Assembly: GCF_003313385.1 (NCBI RefSeq)
Contig: NZ_QMHN01000007.1
Coordinates: forward strand, 270,998-334,997
Direction of reading: 5' to 3'
From: Pedobacter chitinilyticus
GTDB taxonomy: Bacteria; Bacteroidota; Bacteroidia; Sphingobacteriales; Sphingobacteriaceae
DNA length: 64,000 nucleotides
The position numbers were made by a program, and so were the translations under genes. The notes under the pieces were generated by a model, which saw nothing but the letters and a program-made list of their open reading frames with translations, did not search any database and was not told the origin of the DNA. Numbering within the stretch: position 1 is the first letter of the stretch; each line of letters begins with the position of its first letter. Shown in pieces: positions 41,501-50,375 of the stretch.

Positions 41501-44043
41501 CAAATTGGATCTCCCGCTGTGGTTCCAGCAGGCCTATCATCAAGGCTGATGTATCTGTCTAAGGTAGCAACGAAAATATTCGCATCAGCCCCTGGGCCAC
41601 CAATAACAGCCTTGGTTAAAGGTGCCAAAGCGACATCACTATACGAATTAGCGAATTTAATACCCACGTGTCCAGCACCTAAAGGTGTAGGCGTATTAAA
41701 GGTATTTTGCTTCACCACTAAGTTTGAAAATGATTTTGCACCTGGAGTTCCTGAATTGGTGGTTTTGGTATCGAAATAAAGCCCTACCGTATTTGAACTT
41801 CCCGCAAGCGGATTAAAGATATTGTTAATCACACTCACATTACTCGAATAAAATACCGCCAATCCTAACAGTTTAAAGTCATTCAAGGTATTCCCTGACA
41901 CTTCAACCGTTGAACCAGGGTTAATGGTAGAAATGATTTCAATCAATGCAGGTTGTCTATCAGCTCCTGTTTGTCCATTCGCATCAGCAGTTCCACCAGA
42001 GGTGATAATATTATTGGTGATTTTATTACCTGGACTCACATAACCGTTCATGGCCAGTTTACCTTGCAAGGTATTGTTATTCACAATCAGCGCTCCGCCG
42101 CTCATATCTCCCGCTTGTATCGTAGCGTAATGCGCTTTAAAATTGTTATCGTCTATATTTCCGTTGATATTAGATGCCCTTACCGCTCTACCCAAAGCGT
42201 TATTCGACACAGTATGCCCAACGGTATTTCTTAAGATGGTCACCTTATCGTTTCCATTGGTATTTAAAACACCTAAAAAGATTGCCGCACTATTAAATAC
42301 GTAGCTCGTATTGGTTCCCTCTATTAAATTATCGGTAATAGTTAAATTATTAAAACTACCCGTTGGTCCCGATTTGATCCCATAGCCCGCGGTAGTGGTA
42401 GTGGTTGCGTTGTTAAAATTGCTTTCTTGAAAGCGGAGGTGCAAATTTGAAATCGTCACATTCGGCACTGCTACATAAATCAGCGCTTTGTTGGCCACAT
42501 CACCTCCTGTGATGATCGGTTTGTTAGCTAGAACACCATTATTACCTACCAACGAAATACTTTTTGTGATATTAATTCCTGTAGTTAAGGTATGTGTTCC
42601 TTCAAAAACATTCACGGTATTACCAGCAAGTGTTGAAGGCGCATCTATCGCTGATTGAATGGAGCAGAAACGCACCGAAGTCGTAGTATTACTCGCCACC
42701 AATTCTGGCTCAACGGCAGTAGAGGCAACCGCACTGGTCACCAATCTGAAATTGGTGCCGTTTAAATTAAAGTTATTACCACTCAAATAAGCACAAGCAT
42801 CGCCTGAGTTATCCCTGTCGAAATAAAGTGTATTGGCATCACCTGAATTACTAGGGCTATTAGCGTCACCATTATAACCAATATTACCTTTTTGCAATTG
42901 GACAGCTACTTCTGTTCCCGTAATGGTATTTCCAATGATAGTGTGTCCTGTACCGCCAACCACAATTCCAAAACCATCACCTTCCGCGGCGGCAGATCCT
43001 TTGATATTGGAAATCGTATTATTCCAAATATATACGCCAAAAGGTTGATCATTAATATCCGTATAGCCATCTTTCCTTCTCAACACAGCAATGGCTGCGA
43101 AATCCCTGGAGTTTGTTGGCGTGCCCAACTGTGTAATGATATTTCCATTAACCATGACAGCACCATTTCCCGAATTAGCACCTGACGCCAACACATTTTT
43201 GACTTCGATTCCGAACCTAGCATTGTTGGCCAGTGTAATAGTATTAGCAGAAATAATAGTTTGAGCGGATGTAAGATCATTTTTACCCAGCCACATTCCA
43301 ATACCAGAATCCCCATTAGAATTTACGGTATTGTTCATCACCTTAATACCGCTAGTATAAGCTGAACCCGCAAAATCTATCCCTACCAACTGATTATAAG
43401 AAACCTCATTATTATCTATTTCAATAGTTTCATAGGTTGCTGCAGTACTTTGCAGCATAATTCCCCTTGCGCTGCTTGACACCGGAGAACCACCCTTATT
43501 TCCGTTATAATTAAACGTTGAAAATCTGATGATTAAATTTGTGACACTTTTATTGGTATAAAAACCATATCTGTAATTTTCACTAGCCGACACATTAATC
43601 ACATAAACATTACTGACATCCACTCCTACTCCTATACCCGTTTCAAAATTAGTCACCGTAAGGTTAGAAATTGTTACGTCATTTGCTGCAACCCTAAGTC
43701 CGTAGTTACTCGTAGTAATGTAGTTGGCTAAAGTACCATCGATAATAGTACCTGCCGTGGAAGCCCCTTGAATAGTTAAAGATTTATTGATGTTGACGAA
43801 ATAGCCAGCTACGGCGCCTACTGGAGAGTAGGTTCCATTGGCCAGATTAACAATATCGCCCGAGGCTGCAGCATCTACAGCAGCTTGAATACTTCGCTTA
43901 GGCGCTCCTATTACTGTTCCCGCATTGGCATCATTCCCTACAACAGGGTCTACGTAGTAATTTGTTTGCGCATGTATGCCCTGAAGGGCCACTAGCAATC
44001 CAACAAAAAGCATAGGTAGTGCTCTGAGTAGAGTTTTTCTCAT
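38566..44043 (-). CDS. Giant beta-helix surface protein with T9SS sorting signal
   Basis: 1825 residues. Signal peptide of about 25 residues (LLVALQGIHAQ). Three right-handed beta-helix modules follow, starting near 28 (YYVDPVVGNDANAGT), 455 (FCSIQSAIDAPS) and 920 (GFATLQEAIDDT). Each opens with a T-L/I-Q-A/S-A-I block, then V-x-G/E-T-Y, then many Asn-rich turns such as NNTLTPFTGA. A fourth, shorter copy begins near 1375 (ALATLDNALKTVPDGF). At about 1645 a fibronectin-like part starts (LPVALVDFTAKLSASGALIR), and 1750-1825 is a type A T9SS tail (AYPNPVTTKLYV ... GSYILQVIKNSGNVSKKIVKL read as two blocks). It would be exported by the type IX system and anchored or released at the surface. Ligand unknown; beta-helices often bind or cleave polysaccharides, but no lyase site is visible. 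Confidence 0.9.
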   Translation of the reverse strand: MRKTLLRALPMLFVGLLVALQGIHAQTNYYVDPVVGNDANAGTVIGAPKRSIQAAVDAAASGDIVNLANGTYSPVGAVAGYFVNINKSLTIQGASTAGTIIDGTLANYITTSNYGLRVAANDVTISNLTVTNFETGIGVGVDVSNVYVINVSASENYRYGFYTNKSVTNLIIRFSTFNYNGNKGGSPVSSSARGIMLQSTAATYETIEIDNNEVSYNQLVGIDFAGSAYTSGIKVMNNTVNSNGDSGIGMWLGKNDLTSAQTIISANTITLANNARFGIEVKNVLASGANSGNGAVMVNGNIITQLGTPTNSRDFAAIAVLRRKDGYTDINDQPFGVYIWNNTISNIKGSAAAEGDGFGIVVGGTGHTIIGNTITGTEVAVQLQKGNIGYNGDANSPSNSGDANTLYFDRDNSGDACAYLSGNNFNLNGTNFRLVTSAVASTAVEPELVASNTTTSVRFCSIQSAIDAPSTLAGNTVNVFEGTHTLTTGINITKSISLVGNNGVLANKPIITGGDVANKALIYVAVPNVTISNLHLRFQESNFNNATTTTTAGYGIKSGPTGSFNNLTITDNLIEGTNTSYVFNSAAIFLGVLNTNGNDKVTILRNTVGHTVSNNALGRAVRASNINGNIDDNNFKAHYATIQAGDMSGGALIVNNNTLQGKLAMNGYVSPGNKITNNIITSGGTADANGQTGADRQPALIEIISTINPGSTVEVSGNTLNDFKLLGLAVFYSSNVSVINNIFNPLAGSSNTVGLYFDTKTTNSGTPGAKSFSNLVVKQNTFNTPTPLGAGHVGIKFANSYSDVALAPLTKAVIGGPGADANIFVATLDRYISLDDRPAGTTAGDPIWSSQYYNSAAVTNILPFSSNIVAEKNVYGTYDTRTDRTLATFSIVKAKIHDIDDVPGLGEVILNLPIRNVNTSEGFATLQEAIDDTDTQNGHVINVEEGTYTLTAAVLVNKQITLRGNNLNLGAKPIINGSTGPVINTGDRKNALIEIDAPNVKIQNFEFQINQEPTYIGIATTTTDNFNNLEVSDNVFKGTKTQSVAGYEWYSHAMRLGRNDVGVPNNAINLVRNTVTYANLLAPELFGRGIYAYNTYGVIGGSPADKNNIIAVYGLQAGNIGDGAGNDFDFSYNDLPVGLVSVLNAKVGNHKINNNNIGAGIPSLAQANLMVRMLEVKGSRTANANIEVANNVITNYANIGIFVQRSNNVSIKNNTLTPFTGATAFSSIVFSSKEGTAGPQSPVTSENLSITSNTFNGTGGVGISFYNHNGSASVKPVSNVKIGGTEVDKNIFAASLGTYIFLDGTASGTSAAYGTLYDVAQDGTNTTNIFPFNGDIDASYNMFGTVHSGTETNFDNLVGVKAQIVDGVDNGLAGYVNIQPQKAFIGALATLDNALKTVPDGFTVVLKNDPAIYATLGNRTLTNAHTFGIDNNVISEIVFGDVNLGALAKAVTFNQPVKATGNFVVTEGKVNAAAGLTLDAAKTISFNLSKPQNFINGKIKLLNVANGTATNLMIGKNTASTAISLTGVVGTASDFELEYFPVSYVNVASFDPVALGYIHNKEYWTVNKLSGNAQAKVGLTTYDFATSGFSSFATLDAVVARFNTGTNTWVGAGNDSFSVVGGTGTITSGLNTDFGVFTFAKTPGVLPVALVDFTAKLSASGALIRWTTSSEQNNAKFEIEKSLDGKNFSVIDSKTGKGNSATVSNYEVVDVNFTQSAYYRLAQIDVDGTRITFDKLTRFVKGFDQELSVLAYPNPVTTKLYVSLGASAKENVKLLLTDMTGKTLKAKNADGSQLMELDVAEVGPGSYILQVIKNSGNVSKKIVKL

Positions 44044-44389
44044 AATTTATCTGGTTAAGAACTATTTAGCTATGAGAGAGCGATTTAAATCTAAATTAGA
44101 TATAATCACAATAAAAAAAGAAAGATTACGTTACAACTTTTTTCTCTAAAGAATAAATCTTCATTTGCATCCTAAAAACGAAGATTATTTTCCTATTTTT
44201 TTTATTCAAAGAATTCATCTGGCCATCTCTCCACCTTCCCATTTAAAGATAGATTTCACCATATAAAACACCGACAATAAACATAATTAGAGCATTTAGT
44301 TACTGTACCGTAATAATCTGCAATCAATAGTTGCTAATCATCCGCTATCCAAAATTAAACCTCTATATTTGTGAAAATTACTACTTATT
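44044..44389. other. Divergent intergenic region between the beta-helix gene and pruA
   Basis: AT-rich spacer serving as the upstream region of both genes. It holds an inverted repeat AATCTTC / GAAGATT at about 44155-44183, and a TATATTTG -7 box for pruA at 44364-44371. No reading frame with family resemblance is seen. Confidence 0.5.
44364..44371 (+). promoter_or_regulatory. TATATTTG box for pruA
   Basis: Exact TAnnTTTG -7 box, 18 bp before the pruA ATG. No convincing -33 element at the ideal distance was found. Confidence 0.55.
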
Positions 44390-46024
44390 ATGCTTAAAGG
44401 ATTTTTTAACGTTCCTGTTCCTGTTAATGAGCCCATTTTGGGTTACGCACCAGGAAGCAAGGAAAGAGAATTATTAAAAGCGGCTTTGGCCGAGGGAAGA
44501 TCTAAAGTGACGGATATCCCTATGTATATTGGAGACAAAGAGGTATTTACCGATGAGAAAATCAACATCACTCCTCCTCACGATCACCAACATGTTTTAG
44601 CCACCTTTAGCAGGGGCAGTAAAACTCACGTACAACAAGCCATTGATGCTGCATTAGCGGCAAAAGCCAATTGGGAAAATTTAGCTTGGGAACAAAGAGC
44701 TGCTATTTTCTTAAAAGCTGCTGATTTAATTGCAGGCCCATACAGATATAAATTGAACGCGGCAACCATGCTAGGCCAAAGCAAAAATGCTTTCCAAGCT
44801 GAAATAGATTCTGCCTGCGAACTGATAGATTTCTTGCGTTTTAACGTGAGTTACATGACCGAAATCTACAAACAACAACCTCCTGTTTCTCCAAGAGGCA
44901 GCTGGAACAGAGTAGAGCAACGCCCCTTAGAAGGCTTCGTTTTTGCATTAACTCCTTTCAACTTTACTGCCATTGCAGGAAACTTACCTTCATGCGTAGC
45001 CATGATGGGAAATGTGGTAGTTTGGAAACCTGCCGACACGCAGATTTACGCCGCAAGCTTAATCATGCAAATCTTTAAAGAGGCTGGATTGCCAGATGGT
45101 GTCATCAACTTAGTTTATGTTAAAGGCCCTGATGCAGGCGATGTGATTTTCTCACACCCTGATTTTGCTGGGATTCACTTCACAGGCTCTACTGGAGTTT
45201 TCCAAGACATTTGGAACACTATTGGTAGCAACATTCACAAATACAAAACTTACCCTCGCATTGTAGGTGAAACTGGCGGTAAAGATTTTATCCTAGTTCA
45301 TGGTTCTGCAGATGCTGAGGTATCAAGCACCGCAATCTTGAGAGGTTCTTTTGAATACCAAGGACAAAAATGTTCGGCGGCTTCAAGAGTGTACATCGCA
45401 AAAAGCAAATGGCCTCAAATTAAAGAGTATCTATTGAGAGATTTGGCAACCTTAAAAATGGGGCCAACCGAAGATTTCACCAATTTCATCAATGCAGTAA
45501 TCGACGAAAAATCTTTTGACAAATTAGCTAAGTACATTGACGAGGCAAAAAAAGCAAAAGGCGTTGAAATTATTGCTGGCGGAAACTACGATAAGAGTAA
45601 AGGATATTTTATTGAACCTACTGTTTTAGTGGTAGACGACCCGAAATACACCACCATGTGTGAAGAACTATTTGGCCCAGTACTAACGGTGTATGTTTAT
45701 GACGATAAAGATTTCGATAAAACTTTAGAAATCATCGACACTACTTCTATTTATGCATTAACAGGTGCAGTAATTGCTAAAGATCGTTATGCGATTGATA
45801 AAGCTACTCACGCGCTACGCAATGCCGCTGGAAACTTTTACATTAACGATAAATGTACTGGTGCAGTAGTAGGCCAACAGCCATTTGGTGGTGCTAGAGG
45901 TAGCGGAACCAACGATAAAGCAGGATCAATGATCAACTTATTGCGTTGGGTTTCTCCACGTACAATTAAGGAAACTTTTGATCCTCCAAAAGATTATACT
46001 TATCCGTTTTTGGCAAAAGACTAA
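44390..46024 (+). CDS. pruA: L-glutamate gamma-semialdehyde dehydrogenase (P5C dehydrogenase)
   Basis: 544 residues, the single-domain form found in eukaryotes and Bacteroidota rather than the fused PutA. Aldehyde-dehydrogenase blocks are TPFNFTAIAGNLPS, WKPADTQIYAA, FTGSTGVFQDIW, GETGGKD (general base Glu) and GQKCSAASR with nucleophile Cys328. EELFGPVLTVYVY completes the core. It oxidises glutamate semialdehyde from proline breakdown to glutamate with NAD+. The proline dehydrogenase gene is not in the window. A strong terminator follows, then an amino-acid permease gene that could supply proline or another amino acid; the link is only by position. Confidence 0.96.
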   Translation: MLKGFFNVPVPVNEPILGYAPGSKERELLKAALAEGRSKVTDIPMYIGDKEVFTDEKINITPPHDHQHVLATFSRGSKTHVQQAIDAALAAKANWENLAWEQRAAIFLKAADLIAGPYRYKLNAATMLGQSKNAFQAEIDSACELIDFLRFNVSYMTEIYKQQPPVSPRGSWNRVEQRPLEGFVFALTPFNFTAIAGNLPSCVAMMGNVVVWKPADTQIYAASLIMQIFKEAGLPDGVINLVYVKGPDAGDVIFSHPDFAGIHFTGSTGVFQDIWNTIGSNIHKYKTYPRIVGETGGKDFILVHGSADAEVSSTAILRGSFEYQGQKCSAASRVYIAKSKWPQIKEYLLRDLATLKMGPTEDFTNFINAVIDEKSFDKLAKYIDEAKKAKGVEIIAGGNYDKSKGYFIEPTVLVVDDPKYTTMCEELFGPVLTVYVYDDKDFDKTLEIIDTTSIYALTGAVIAKDRYAIDKATHALRNAAGNFYINDKCTGAVVGQQPFGGARGSGTNDKAGSMINLLRWVSPRTIKETFDPPKDYTYPFLAKD

Positions 46025-46079
46025 TCTTGATTTCAATAAAAGTGATTTTTTTGATTGCTTTATTAAACATATCACCACA

Positions 46080-46106
46080 GAAAGCCCCGCATTGCGGGGC
46101 TTTCTT
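46080..46106 (+). terminator. Strong GC-rich terminator after pruA
   Basis: GAAAGCCCCGC and GCGGGGCTTTC with loop ATT form a perfect 11-bp stem. It lies 55 bp after the pruA stop and before the promoter of the permease gene. Confidence 0.92.
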
Positions 46107-46118
46107 ATTCAAAAAGAC

Positions 46119-46126
46119 TATTTTTG
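46119..46126 (+). promoter_or_regulatory. TATTTTTG box for the amino-acid permease
   Basis: Exact TAnnTTTG box 15 bp before the TTG start codon at 46142, just after the pruA terminator. It gives the permease its own transcript. Confidence 0.55.
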
Positions 46127-46141
46127 CGGCCATAATAATAC

Positions 46142-47575
46142 TTGATCACTTCAAAGCCATTAACCTTGGAAAATACTGACAACAAAAACGATCTAAAAAG
46201 AGGTTTACAAAACAGACATATACAACTCATTGCACTAGGCGGAGCAATAGGCACTGGTTTGTTTTTGGGCATTGGTCCCGCGGCGGTGTTGGCTGGGCCA
46301 TCTGTTATTTTAGGCTATGCCATTGCGGGTATGATCGCCTTCTTCATCATGCGCCAACTTGGCGAAATGGTGGTTCAAGAACCTGTATCGGGCAGTTTTA
46401 GTCATTTTGCTTATAAGTATTGGGGACCTTTTCCTGGTTTTGCCTCTGGCTGGAATTATTGGATGCTTTACATCTTAGTAAGTATGTCTGAACTGACTGC
46501 TATTGGCATTTATGTGCAGTTTTGGTGGCCAGAAATACCGCTTTGGGCTTCTAGCGCTTTCTTTTTTGTAGTGATTAATATGCTCAACCTTGCTTCGGTA
46601 AAAGTTTATGGCGAAGCAGAGTTTTGGTTCTCCATTGTAAAAGTAGTGGCTATTATAGCGATGATTATATTTGGCGGATATCTCTTGTTAAGCGGCACAG
46701 GTGGGGAGCAAGCAACGATAAAAAACCTTTGGAATGATGGTGGTTTCTTTCCAAAAAGCTGGTTGAGCACTAACGGAAATGGTAGCTACGAAGGGCTTTT
46801 GGCAGCGATGGCACTGATCATGTTTTCTTTCGGCGGATTAGAACTGGTGGGCATTACTGCTGCAGAAGCTGAAAATCCAGAGAAAAACATTCCTAAAGCA
46901 ACCAATCAGGTAATTTATAGGATATTGATTTTTTACGTTGGAGCATTGATTATTCTATTTTCTTTATCGCCGTGGAAAAGCATTACCGACGGCAGCAGTC
47001 CATTTGTAATGGTGTTTGAAAGGCTTAACGGTTTCCAACTTGATATTTTCGGACAGCATATCAATTTCACCAAACTGATTGCCAACGTACTCAATGTGAT
47101 TGTACTTACCGCAGCACTATCGGTATATAACAGCAGTGTTTACAGCAACAGCCGCATGCTTTACGGATTGGCACAACAAGGCAATGCACCAAAATTTCTA
47201 TCTAAACTTAACAAAAACTACGTGCCTGTAATGGCGATTTTAGTTTCCGCTGTATTTGCTGCCATTTGTATAGTCATTAACAAAATTATTCCAGAGCAAG
47301 CGCTAAGCATACTCATGTCTTTAGTTGTTTCAGCACTTGTCATCAACTGGTTAATGATTAGCTATACGCATATTAAATTCAGGAAAGCACATCAATCGCA
47401 AAAAACAAAGTTTCCATCGTTTCTATATCCAATTAGCAACTATATCTGCTTGTTATTTTTAGCAGGCATACTCGTCATAATGTGGCTTACAGATTTGAAA
47501 ATGTCTGTAGAACTAATTCCGTTATGGATGTTGTTTTTATACGGAAGTTATTACTTAGTTCAACGTAAAAAATAA
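46142..47575 (+). CDS. APC-family amino-acid permease with non-ATG start
   Basis: 477 residues with twelve predicted helices. The block RHIQLIALGGAIGTGLFLGI and GEMVVQEPVSGSFSHFAYKY are typical of the amino-acid transporter (AAT) branch that includes the aromatic, proline and GABA permeases. GGLELVGITAAEAENPEKNI is the helix 6 region. The substrate is uncertain. No ATG exists before the conserved part: an in-frame stop at 46136-46138 is followed by TTG at 46142 or TTG at 46166. The first gives MITSKPLTLENTDNKND; the second is also possible. It sits after pruA, separated by a terminator. Confidence 0.9.
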   Translation: MITSKPLTLENTDNKNDLKRGLQNRHIQLIALGGAIGTGLFLGIGPAAVLAGPSVILGYAIAGMIAFFIMRQLGEMVVQEPVSGSFSHFAYKYWGPFPGFASGWNYWMLYILVSMSELTAIGIYVQFWWPEIPLWASSAFFFVVINMLNLASVKVYGEAEFWFSIVKVVAIIAMIIFGGYLLLSGTGGEQATIKNLWNDGGFFPKSWLSTNGNGSYEGLLAAMALIMFSFGGLELVGITAAEAENPEKNIPKATNQVIYRILIFYVGALIILFSLSPWKSITDGSSPFVMVFERLNGFQLDIFGQHINFTKLIANVLNVIVLTAALSVYNSSVYSNSRMLYGLAQQGNAPKFLSKLNKNYVPVMAILVSAVFAAICIVINKIIPEQALSILMSLVVSALVINWLMISYTHIKFRKAHQSQKTKFPSFLYPISNYICLLFLAGILVIMWLTDLKMSVELIPLWMLFLYGSYYLVQRKK

Positions 47576-47620
47576 AGAACGTTTTTAATCTTCTTAATAT
47601 TTAAGACTGAGAACAATAAT

Positions 47621-47675
47621 CTATGTGACTAGATGAACCACATAGACACATCGTAAATTCAGTAGCATTAACAAG
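47621..47675. repeat. CTATGTG hairpin plus tail, copy 1
   Basis: CTATGTG and CACATAG bracket a short loop, then ACACAT and AGTAGCATTAACAAG follow. The same order appears at 56985-57052. Confidence 0.6.
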
Positions 47676-47721
47676 CCTTTAATTTCGTTGGTTTTCAATT
47701 TACTTGCTTGAGTTTCATAAA

Positions 47722-47869
47722 CGGGATTGCAGCGAAAATCCTTTTTGTTTTTTATTATCATTCTAAGCGTTGGCAAAGAATCTGTAAGTTGTTGCTCATC
47801 AGAAGTAGACTCCTCGTTCCTCGGAATGACAGGCAGACAATCAAAAAGATTGTAGCGTAAAGCCCGACT
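47722..47869. repeat. Composite element, copy C (CTCGTTCCTCGGAATGAC core)
   Basis: Ends CGGGATTGCAGCGAAAATCC (continuing to CTTTTTGTT) and CAAAAAGATTGTAGCGTAAA (continuing to GCCCGACT) match those of copies A and B, but the inside holds TCCTCGTTCCTCGGAATGAC instead of the CCTCGTAGG palindrome. The interior is longer than in A or B. Confidence 0.72.
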
Positions 47870-47969
47870 AGCTTTAAAAGAAGCTGCTGTCCTTGTTTTT
47901 CAAAAAAAATCATTTAGGAATGACGCCTAAATGAATGGTTGGAAAATAGCTCGCTAAACATAATTACAT

Positions 47970-48004
47970 AAAAAAGAGGATGCCCAAACGCTAGGCACCC
48001 TCTC
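47970..48004 (-). terminator. Terminator after the carbonic anhydrase gene
   Basis: On the minus strand AGAGGGTGCC and GGCATCCTCT pair with one G-U wobble around TAGCGTTTG and are followed by TTTTTT. It lies about 41 bp after the stop codon. Confidence 0.82.
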
Positions 48005-48044
48005 CAACATTATATACTACTAAACCTACAACTATCCTATCATA

Positions 48045-48680
48045 CTATAACCAGCTTACAACGCCAGTTTCTACATTATAATTGGCACCAACTATTTTTA
48101 TTTTCCCATCTTTTTCCATTTGGTTTAAAGTGGTACTTTGGTTGCGGATATCTAAAATGGTTTGTTTTACATTTTGTACATTCAATCTTTCCAACAAATC
48201 ATCATTTTTAGATGAACGTTCTTCTCCTTCTGTAATGATCTCCTCAATAATTGGATTAAAATGATCTACTAAATGTGTAAGGTTTTCCATTCCCATTCCG
48301 CGAATCGCAGCAGCATCTAGTCCTCCTTTTAAAGCACCGCATTTTGAGTGCCCTAAAACAACAATTAATTTAGATCCTGCAACATTACAGCCAAATTCCA
48401 TAGAACCCAAAATGTCTTGGTTCGCAAAATTTCCAGCAATTCTTACACTAAAAATATCTCCTAGTCCTTGGTCAAAAATCAATTCTGCAGAAGTACGACT
48501 GTCAATACAGCTCAATACTACAGCAAATGGCCATTGTCCTGCTCTAGTGTCATTTACCTGTGCTAGTAAATCTCTGTTGGCTTTCAAATTTTGAACAAAT
48601 CTATCATTACCTTCTTTTAATATTTCAAGTGCCTTTTCAGGGGTAATTGTCGTTTGTGTTTCTAAAGTATGTGCCTTCAT
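48045..48680 (-). CDS. Beta-class carbonic anhydrase
   Basis: 211 residues from the ATG at 48678-48680; an upstream TTG would add a tail without resemblance. Zinc ligands are Cys58 in LSCIDSR, His111 and Cys114 in GHSKCGALKGG, with Asp60/Arg62 of CIDSR forming the gate dyad. SVRIAGN and NVETGVVSWL complete the fold. It interconverts CO2 and bicarbonate in the cytoplasm. It lies 16 bp after the SulP transporter gene on the same strand, so the two are co-transcribed. A terminator follows. The pairing points to bicarbonate supply. Confidence 0.95.
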   Translation of the reverse strand: MKAHTLETQTTITPEKALEILKEGNDRFVQNLKANRDLLAQVNDTRAGQWPFAVVLSCIDSRTSAELIFDQGLGDIFSVRIAGNFANQDILGSMEFGCNVAGSKLIVVLGHSKCGALKGGLDAAAIRGMGMENLTHLVDHFNPIIEEIITEGEERSSKNDDLLERLNVQNVKQTILDIRNQSTTLNQMEKDGKIKIVGANYNVETGVVSWL

Positions 48681-48696
48681 TATTTTATTTCTATGA

Positions 48697-50295
48697 TTAA
48701 TTTTGTTCAACAATTTTTGTGTTAATTTTTGGTACCGAGTAAGTTTTCTTAATATTCTCTAAAGTAACAATAATCCCTTTTGTATAAGCATTATGTTTGT
48801 AGTTATGGATTGCTTCCAACACATCTGGATCGATATACCTAGAATTAGCACCATCAATAATCACATTGGTTTCACTTGGAATCCCAGATAACAACACCTG
48901 AATAGAAGCTTTGTTTAGGAATGATACTTCTTCGGCGAGCTTGATTCTGATGTTCTTTTTGTTTCCTTCTTCTTGTACTCGGTAAAAGAAGGGATTGCGC
49001 ATATTGGTTCTCAATAGATAGAAAATTGAAACCGCCATACCAATACCAACACCTTTCAACAAATCAATACCTACTACACCTACAACAGTAACCACAAACG
49101 GGATAAATTGATCCCAACCTTTGTGATACATATGCTTAAATAGAGATATTCTCGCTAGTTTATATCCAGTAACCAATAAAATGGCTGCCAAACACGATAA
49201 CGGAATCATATTGATGATTGAGGGGATGAATAGTAATGATAGCAACAACAATAAGCCGTGCGAAATAGCCGAAACTTTGGTGCGGCCTCCAGCATTAACG
49301 TTAGCCGAGCTTCGCACAATTACCGCCGTCATTGGCAAGCCGCCTAGCATACCGCTTGTAATGTTACCCACACCTTGAGCAATCAGTTCGCGGTTGGTTG
49401 GCGATACTCTTTTCAGAGGATCAATTTTATCAACTGCTTCTAAGCTTAACAAGGTTTCTAAACTGGCAACTACGGCAATAGTAAGCGCAACCATCAACAC
49501 TTTTGAGTCAAAAATGGTAGAAAAATCAGGCATGGTAAACAAACCAAAAAACTCGGCTGCACTGTTTACTTCTGGAATTTTCACCATTTGGCTATCTTTT
49601 AAAGCACTTGATGAGCCGCTAAACAAAATGGCTCCCAATATACCCAACGCTACCACTACTAAAGGAGCAGGAACTACTGCTAGTTTCTTAAATTTAGGCC
49701 AAAATACCAACACCAAAATGGAAAGCGCACTAATCGCAATGGCTGCTACACTAAAGTGCTGAAAAGCATTTGCTAGTGCCGAAAATGTATTTTCCCCATC
49801 TTTCTGGAAAAAGCTTTCGTCACCAAAAAAATCGCTATCTACCCCTAAAGCATGCGGCAATTGTTTCATGATCAGTAAAATACCAATACCTGCCAACATT
49901 CCTTCAATCACACTTGAGGGAAAATAGTTACCAATGGTACCAGCTTTAATCAATCCTAAAATAAGTTGGAATACACCAGCCAAAACTACGGCCATCAAAA
50001 ATGCCTGATAACTTCCTAAACTAGTGATAGAGGCTAAAACAATGGTTGTTAACCCAGCGGCTGGACCACTTACACTTAACTGCGAACCGCTAATAGAGGC
50101 TACTACTACACCACCAACAATCCCAGTAAGTAAACCTGCAAACAAAGGAGCCCCAGAGGCCAAGGCAATCCCCAAACACAGTGGCAAAGCCACTAAGAAC
50201 ACTACAATACTTGCTGGCAAATCGGCTTTTAAATTCCTCTTTTGCAAATATTTGCCTATTCCGCTTCCCATAGAAGCCGAATTCGAATTTTTCAT
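48697..50295 (-). CDS. SulP-family anion transporter with STAS domain, probable bicarbonate carrier
   Basis: 532 residues. The SulP signature begins DLPASIVVFLVALPLCLGIA (about 24-44), followed by GLLTGIVGGVVVASISGSQL and VSGPAAGLT. There are ten or more helices up to about residue 410. The C-terminal STAS domain is about 435-525 (LAEEVSFLNKASIQVLLSGI, then VIIDGANSRYIDPDVLEAIH). SulP members carry sulfate, chloride or bicarbonate. The beta-carbonic anhydrase 16 bp downstream suggests bicarbonate, as in BicA; fusions of SulP with carbonic anhydrases are also known. Substrate is inferred from context only. A palindrome TTCCGTA...TACGGAA lies upstream at 50338-50358. Confidence 0.92.
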   Translation of the reverse strand: MKNSNSASMGSGIGKYLQKRNLKADLPASIVVFLVALPLCLGIALASGAPLFAGLLTGIVGGVVVASISGSQLSVSGPAAGLTTIVLASITSLGSYQAFLMAVVLAGVFQLILGLIKAGTIGNYFPSSVIEGMLAGIGILLIMKQLPHALGVDSDFFGDESFFQKDGENTFSALANAFQHFSVAAIAISALSILVLVFWPKFKKLAVVPAPLVVVALGILGAILFSGSSSALKDSQMVKIPEVNSAAEFFGLFTMPDFSTIFDSKVLMVALTIAVVASLETLLSLEAVDKIDPLKRVSPTNRELIAQGVGNITSGMLGGLPMTAVIVRSSANVNAGGRTKVSAISHGLLLLLSLLFIPSIINMIPLSCLAAILLVTGYKLARISLFKHMYHKGWDQFIPFVVTVVGVVGIDLLKGVGIGMAVSIFYLLRTNMRNPFFYRVQEEGNKKNIRIKLAEEVSFLNKASIQVLLSGIPSETNVIIDGANSRYIDPDVLEAIHNYKHNAYTKGIIVTLENIKKTYSVPKINTKIVEQN

Positions 50296-50337
50296 AAAGA
50301 ATTATGTTAATTTCTAAAGTTTTTTTTATCAAATCAG

Positions 50338-50358
50338 TTCCGTATTATGCATACGGAA
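50338..50358. promoter_or_regulatory. TTCCGTA...TACGGAA dyad upstream of the SulP gene
   Basis: A 7-bp inverted repeat with a 7-bp loop 43 bp before the SulP start. No T-run follows on either strand, so an operator is at least as likely as a terminator. Confidence 0.4.
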
Positions 50359-50375
50359 ATAGTACGGGTAAAAAC

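Larger units (their letters stand above)
47576..48044. other. Repeat-rich intergenic region
   Basis: From left to right: a CTATGTG...CACATAG hairpin with tail (47621-47675), composite element copy C (47722-47869), a CATTTAGG...CCTAAATG stem-loop (47911-47933), and the terminator of the carbonic-anhydrase gene (47970-48003). No coding sequence is evident. Confidence 0.65.

Noticed and set aside
38566..44043. Pectate lyase function for the giant beta-helix protein
   Set aside because: The fold is similar, but no conserved calcium or catalytic Arg/Lys cluster is recognisable, and Asn-rich turns dominate.
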